From the NCBI GenBank assembly GCA_019722365.1, contig JADFUC010001249.1:124001-188000 (forward strand): a DNA stretch of 64,000 nucleotides, read 5' to 3'. Each line of letters opens with the position of its first letter. Within the stretch, counting starts at the first letter, position 1. Both the position numbers and the translations under genes were made by a program. Below the pieces are notes generated by a model. It was given only the letters and a program-made list of their open reading frames with translations. It had not been told where the DNA came from and searched no databases. Below are positions 61,197-64,000 of this stretch, piece by piece. Source of the stretch: Lithospermum erythrorhizon. Lineage: Eukaryota > Streptophyta > Magnoliopsida > Boraginales > Boraginaceae.

Positions 61197-63906
61197 CTAA
61201 TGGAAAGCTGCTACTTCATCCTTAAAATGTGTGAGGAGGTCATCAACGTTCATCACTGAATGAGCTGCTTTATCGCGCACACGAACGCTAACCTGGTAGC
61301 CATGGAGAAGAACTAGAAACCTCAGAATAAACTATAAATCCAAAAGCTTCATTTGTATAAGAGAGTATAAAACATCATTGTTTGATGCAAAGATTAAACA
61401 ATTGTTGATGAGATGAAGCAAACGCATAGAGGGGAATTGTCTGGTACGAAATATATACAACACATACATACCCCACACTATTTCAATGTACCATCATAAA
61501 AAAGAAACCCAAAAATGATCTTGGTTATATGGTGTCAAAGGTGTGATAGCAGGCGAGGTATTAAGATTAAAATGGCAGAGGTGTACGAACCTGTCTAGTA
61601 TTAGCTTCCTCCTCTCCGACTACCAAAATATAATTGTATTGAGCTAACTGAGCCTCTCTTACCTGCATATATAGTTAGAATAAGACAATAATTTATCATG
61701 ATGTCACACAACAAAATGAGTACCTATAGCAAAGAACTGACTGGAAAGTGTTCTTATCTATCCATATGTCAGAAAGTCATGTTCCACATAAATGAGTGCC
61801 ATCCAGTATATTTGAAAGCAGATTGAAAGATTTGGAAAACCAAGCAAAAAAAGAATAAAGCAGTGCAATGCAAAGCCAATCATGTGCCTCTGTAGCAGGG
61901 CAATTATATGGAAAATTAGTTCGACTCGATACTGTATCAGCTCACCTTTTTCTGGATTGTTCTGTCACTTGTATCAATATCCACATAGAAACCAGCATCA
62001 TGAATGCGTTCTCGTAACTGCAATAAATTTCAACCATAATTTAATCTCCTAACCAATTACATCATGTAGTAGTGTACTAATTCAAGAATACTATAAGCCA
62101 CTTCTTGAGAACTCAAAAACTGAAACCAAATTTATAAACCATGTAGAAAGTTGGACGTAATCTTCCTTTGCCACTCGTCCCCGTCTGCTGGGGTCTCAGA
62201 AGGATTGATGGGTGAGCAAAATTTAGTTGGCTGTTCTATTTGTTGTTTATGCTCCTCGTGCAAGTTTATATTTCACTTTAAAATAGAGGAATCCAAAACT
62301 CCAAAAAAAAGCAGGTGCATGGCATAGAAGAGAGAGAAAGGAATGGAGACGAAAAGACATGATGAACAAACCTCTAGACCATAAGGTTGAGATTTGTCGG
62401 AGACGGGGCAAACAATGGCCTGCCTGGGACTAAGCCAAAAAGGCCATTTCCCTTTAAAATGCTCCAAAAGTATAGCAAACATACGCTCAACAGAACCAAA
62501 AATGGCCCTGTGGATCATGACAGGCCTCTCTCTCTTGCTTTCGTCTTCTGCCGAGTAAGATAAGTTGAAACGAGAAGGAAGTTGAAAGTCCAGCTGCATT
62601 TAAGGGAATTTATCAATAAATCGCATATAACATACTGCAGGAACCTAAAACACAAGAAAAAATGTAAATCATGGAAACTAGTCAAATGATTTACAAATTA
62701 GAGAGGCCACGGGAAGAATTACCTGCAATGTAGCACATTGAAATTTCCTTCTCATTGCATCAGAAACACTAATGTCTATTTTCGGCCCATAGAATGCTCC
62801 GTCAGCTTCATTGATCTGAAAGCATAGTTCACATAGGAAAATGAAAAACATGAATCAATGAACAGAATACAAGTATAAAAATATTTAAATAGATTCTGGA
62901 ATTGCATTCCCCCGTACTTTACAGTTGTGCAAAATCCACTATGAAGTTGTTCATAATTTTTATACTGTAAACATAATAGAATGGAAAAGGAAATCCATGC
63001 AAAAATATCTTATGTCAAAACGGGGTAACGTTAATACTAAGATTGCAATGTCAGAGCAAACATAGACTGATCGGGGAAAGGTTGAAAAGGATAGGCATGG
63101 ACTCCAATGATAAATGAAAGTAGCTTAAAGCCTACTACACCATGCATTTCACAATAAAATCAGCACTACCTTCTGTTGGTTATTTTCACAGGAGGAGAAA
63201 GGAATCATTAGCTATTGTGCGGAAGAACTCAATCAGTACTTACCTGCCATGGCTTCCCAAACTCATCCAATGCTTTGGCCAAAGAATCTTCAGCCTTTTG
63301 CCATGTTTCCAAGTCACCAAGATACTTTTCTGGCCTCTGAGAAAGTAAGGAGGGAGATGTGAGGGTAGTGTTAGTAGTAACTACTGACTCATGGAGGGAG
63401 ATGTGAGGGTAGTGTTAATAGTAACTATTGACTCATTTATTTTTCTTACTCCATAATGGAGTCAAAGATTTCATATTCTCCGACTCTTGGATATATCGAA
63501 AAAAATCAATATGGCATTACATGACCTGCTCTTCTTATCTACTGTGAAGTAGTAGATAATGTTTGCACTTCACTCTTCGGAGGCATTAGGGCATGTTAAC
63601 GTTGATTCGATTAGTAGTATATTTCATATCTAACAACAAAACAAATCAAAAATCCAACAAACAACTCATGCTAACACACCATTCAAAAGTAATTAGTATT
63701 ACATACCGTTGACAACTTCAGCTCAAATGTGAAGCCAAAGATACCATAAACGTAGCTAATGAATTCCAGAACACCCTTGACTTCATCTTTAATCTGTACA
63801 TAAAATAACAATATGAAACCAGTTTTTCAGTGCAAAGGTTCCTACAAATCCACATATGCATATCTTAGCTCACCTGGGATTCTCGACAGAAGATATGCGC
63901 ATCATC
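61197..63906 (-). CDS. Threonyl-tRNA synthetase, C-terminal part (partial)
   Basis: Nine consecutive exons on the minus strand encode the C-terminal part, continuing off the right edge: 63874-63906, 63707-63793, 63244-63336, 62723-62815, 62372-62593, 61946-62017, 61591-61662 and 61197-61292 are eight whole exons here, each a multiple of three with GT/AG borders; further exons lie beyond the window. Family marks: [11 protein letters not shown] with a zinc-ligand His, [17 protein letters not shown], then [14 protein letters not shown] (class II motif 3 and the last zinc-ligand His), followed by the anticodon-binding domain ([37 protein letters not shown]). The enzyme charges tRNA-Thr with threonine. 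Plants use related cytosolic and organellar forms; the targeting N-terminus is outside the window. No lesion is seen. Confidence 0.93.
63349..63436 (+). repeat. Two-copy tandem repeat, 44-bp period
   Basis: A 44-bp unit starting GGAGGGAGATGTGAGGGTAG and ending TACTGACTCAT at 63349-63392 is repeated at 63393-63436 with two substitutions. It lies in the synthetase intron between 63337 and 63706. Confidence 0.9.
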
Positions 63907-64000
63907 CTGTGGAAAGACCACATTGTCAAATATAAGGATGTTTGACCAACAAATCAGATAATTTAAAATCTATTCGAATGTTTTTGGATTTGGACTTTTA

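Noticed and set aside
1..64000. Transfer RNA and ribosomal RNA genes
   Set aside because: No conserved tRNA A- and B-box pair or rRNA core sequence was recognised by eye; a dedicated tRNA scan was not possible.

Overview
This is plant nuclear DNA, almost certainly from a eudicot. It is AT-rich, its genes have many exons joined at GT/AG introns, and the spacers hold Ty1/copia, Ty3/gypsy and MITE-type repeats. Every protein I recognise has a land-plant relative: DNA polymerase lambda, a D1-type cyclin, a GDPDL protein, a PBL28-like kinase, an RNF170-like RING protein and a threonyl-tRNA synthetase. I cannot name the species.

Layout. 1-8.1 kb is decayed copia material and AT-rich spacer: one element with recognisable LTR ends at 330-477 and 3789-4233, plus an unrelated copia gag fragment at 6811-7351. 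8.16-13.25 kb (+) is a DNA polymerase lambda gene whose exon-intron skeleton is preserved but whose reading frame is broken in several places; I call it a pseudogene. 19.05-23.07 kb (+) is a cyclin D1-like gene with six recognisable exons, one missing splice acceptor and one frame problem. 28.14-41.38 kb is a single large Tat-like Ty3/gypsy retrotransposon on the minus strand, delimited by two LTRs of about 1.65 kb and a perfect 5-bp target-site duplication (ACAAC). 41.4-48.9 kb is repeat-bearing spacer with a foldback MITE. The right quarter is gene-dense and intact: GDPDL (48.9-53.0 kb, -, 9 exons, 784 aa), a PBL28-like receptor-like cytoplasmic kinase (53.9-56.7 kb, -, 7 exons, 360 aa), a membrane RING E3 ligase (58.4-60.7 kb, +, 5 exons, 204 aa) and the 3' part of threonyl-tRNA synthetase (61.2 kb to beyond the window end, -).

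The genes are unrelated housekeeping, signalling and cell-wall genes with no shared pathway. The contrast worth noting is between the left half, where both single-copy-type genes carry lesions, and the right quarter, where every exon junction I checked keeps frame. That pattern would fit loss of one duplicate after a whole-genome duplication, but assembly errors have to be excluded first. I found no CRISPR, no operon-like structure and no convincing undescribed system. The most unusual observations are the mapped decay of the polymerase gene, the splice and frame defects and altered RB-binding motif of the cyclin, and the internal tandem arrays of the gypsy element.
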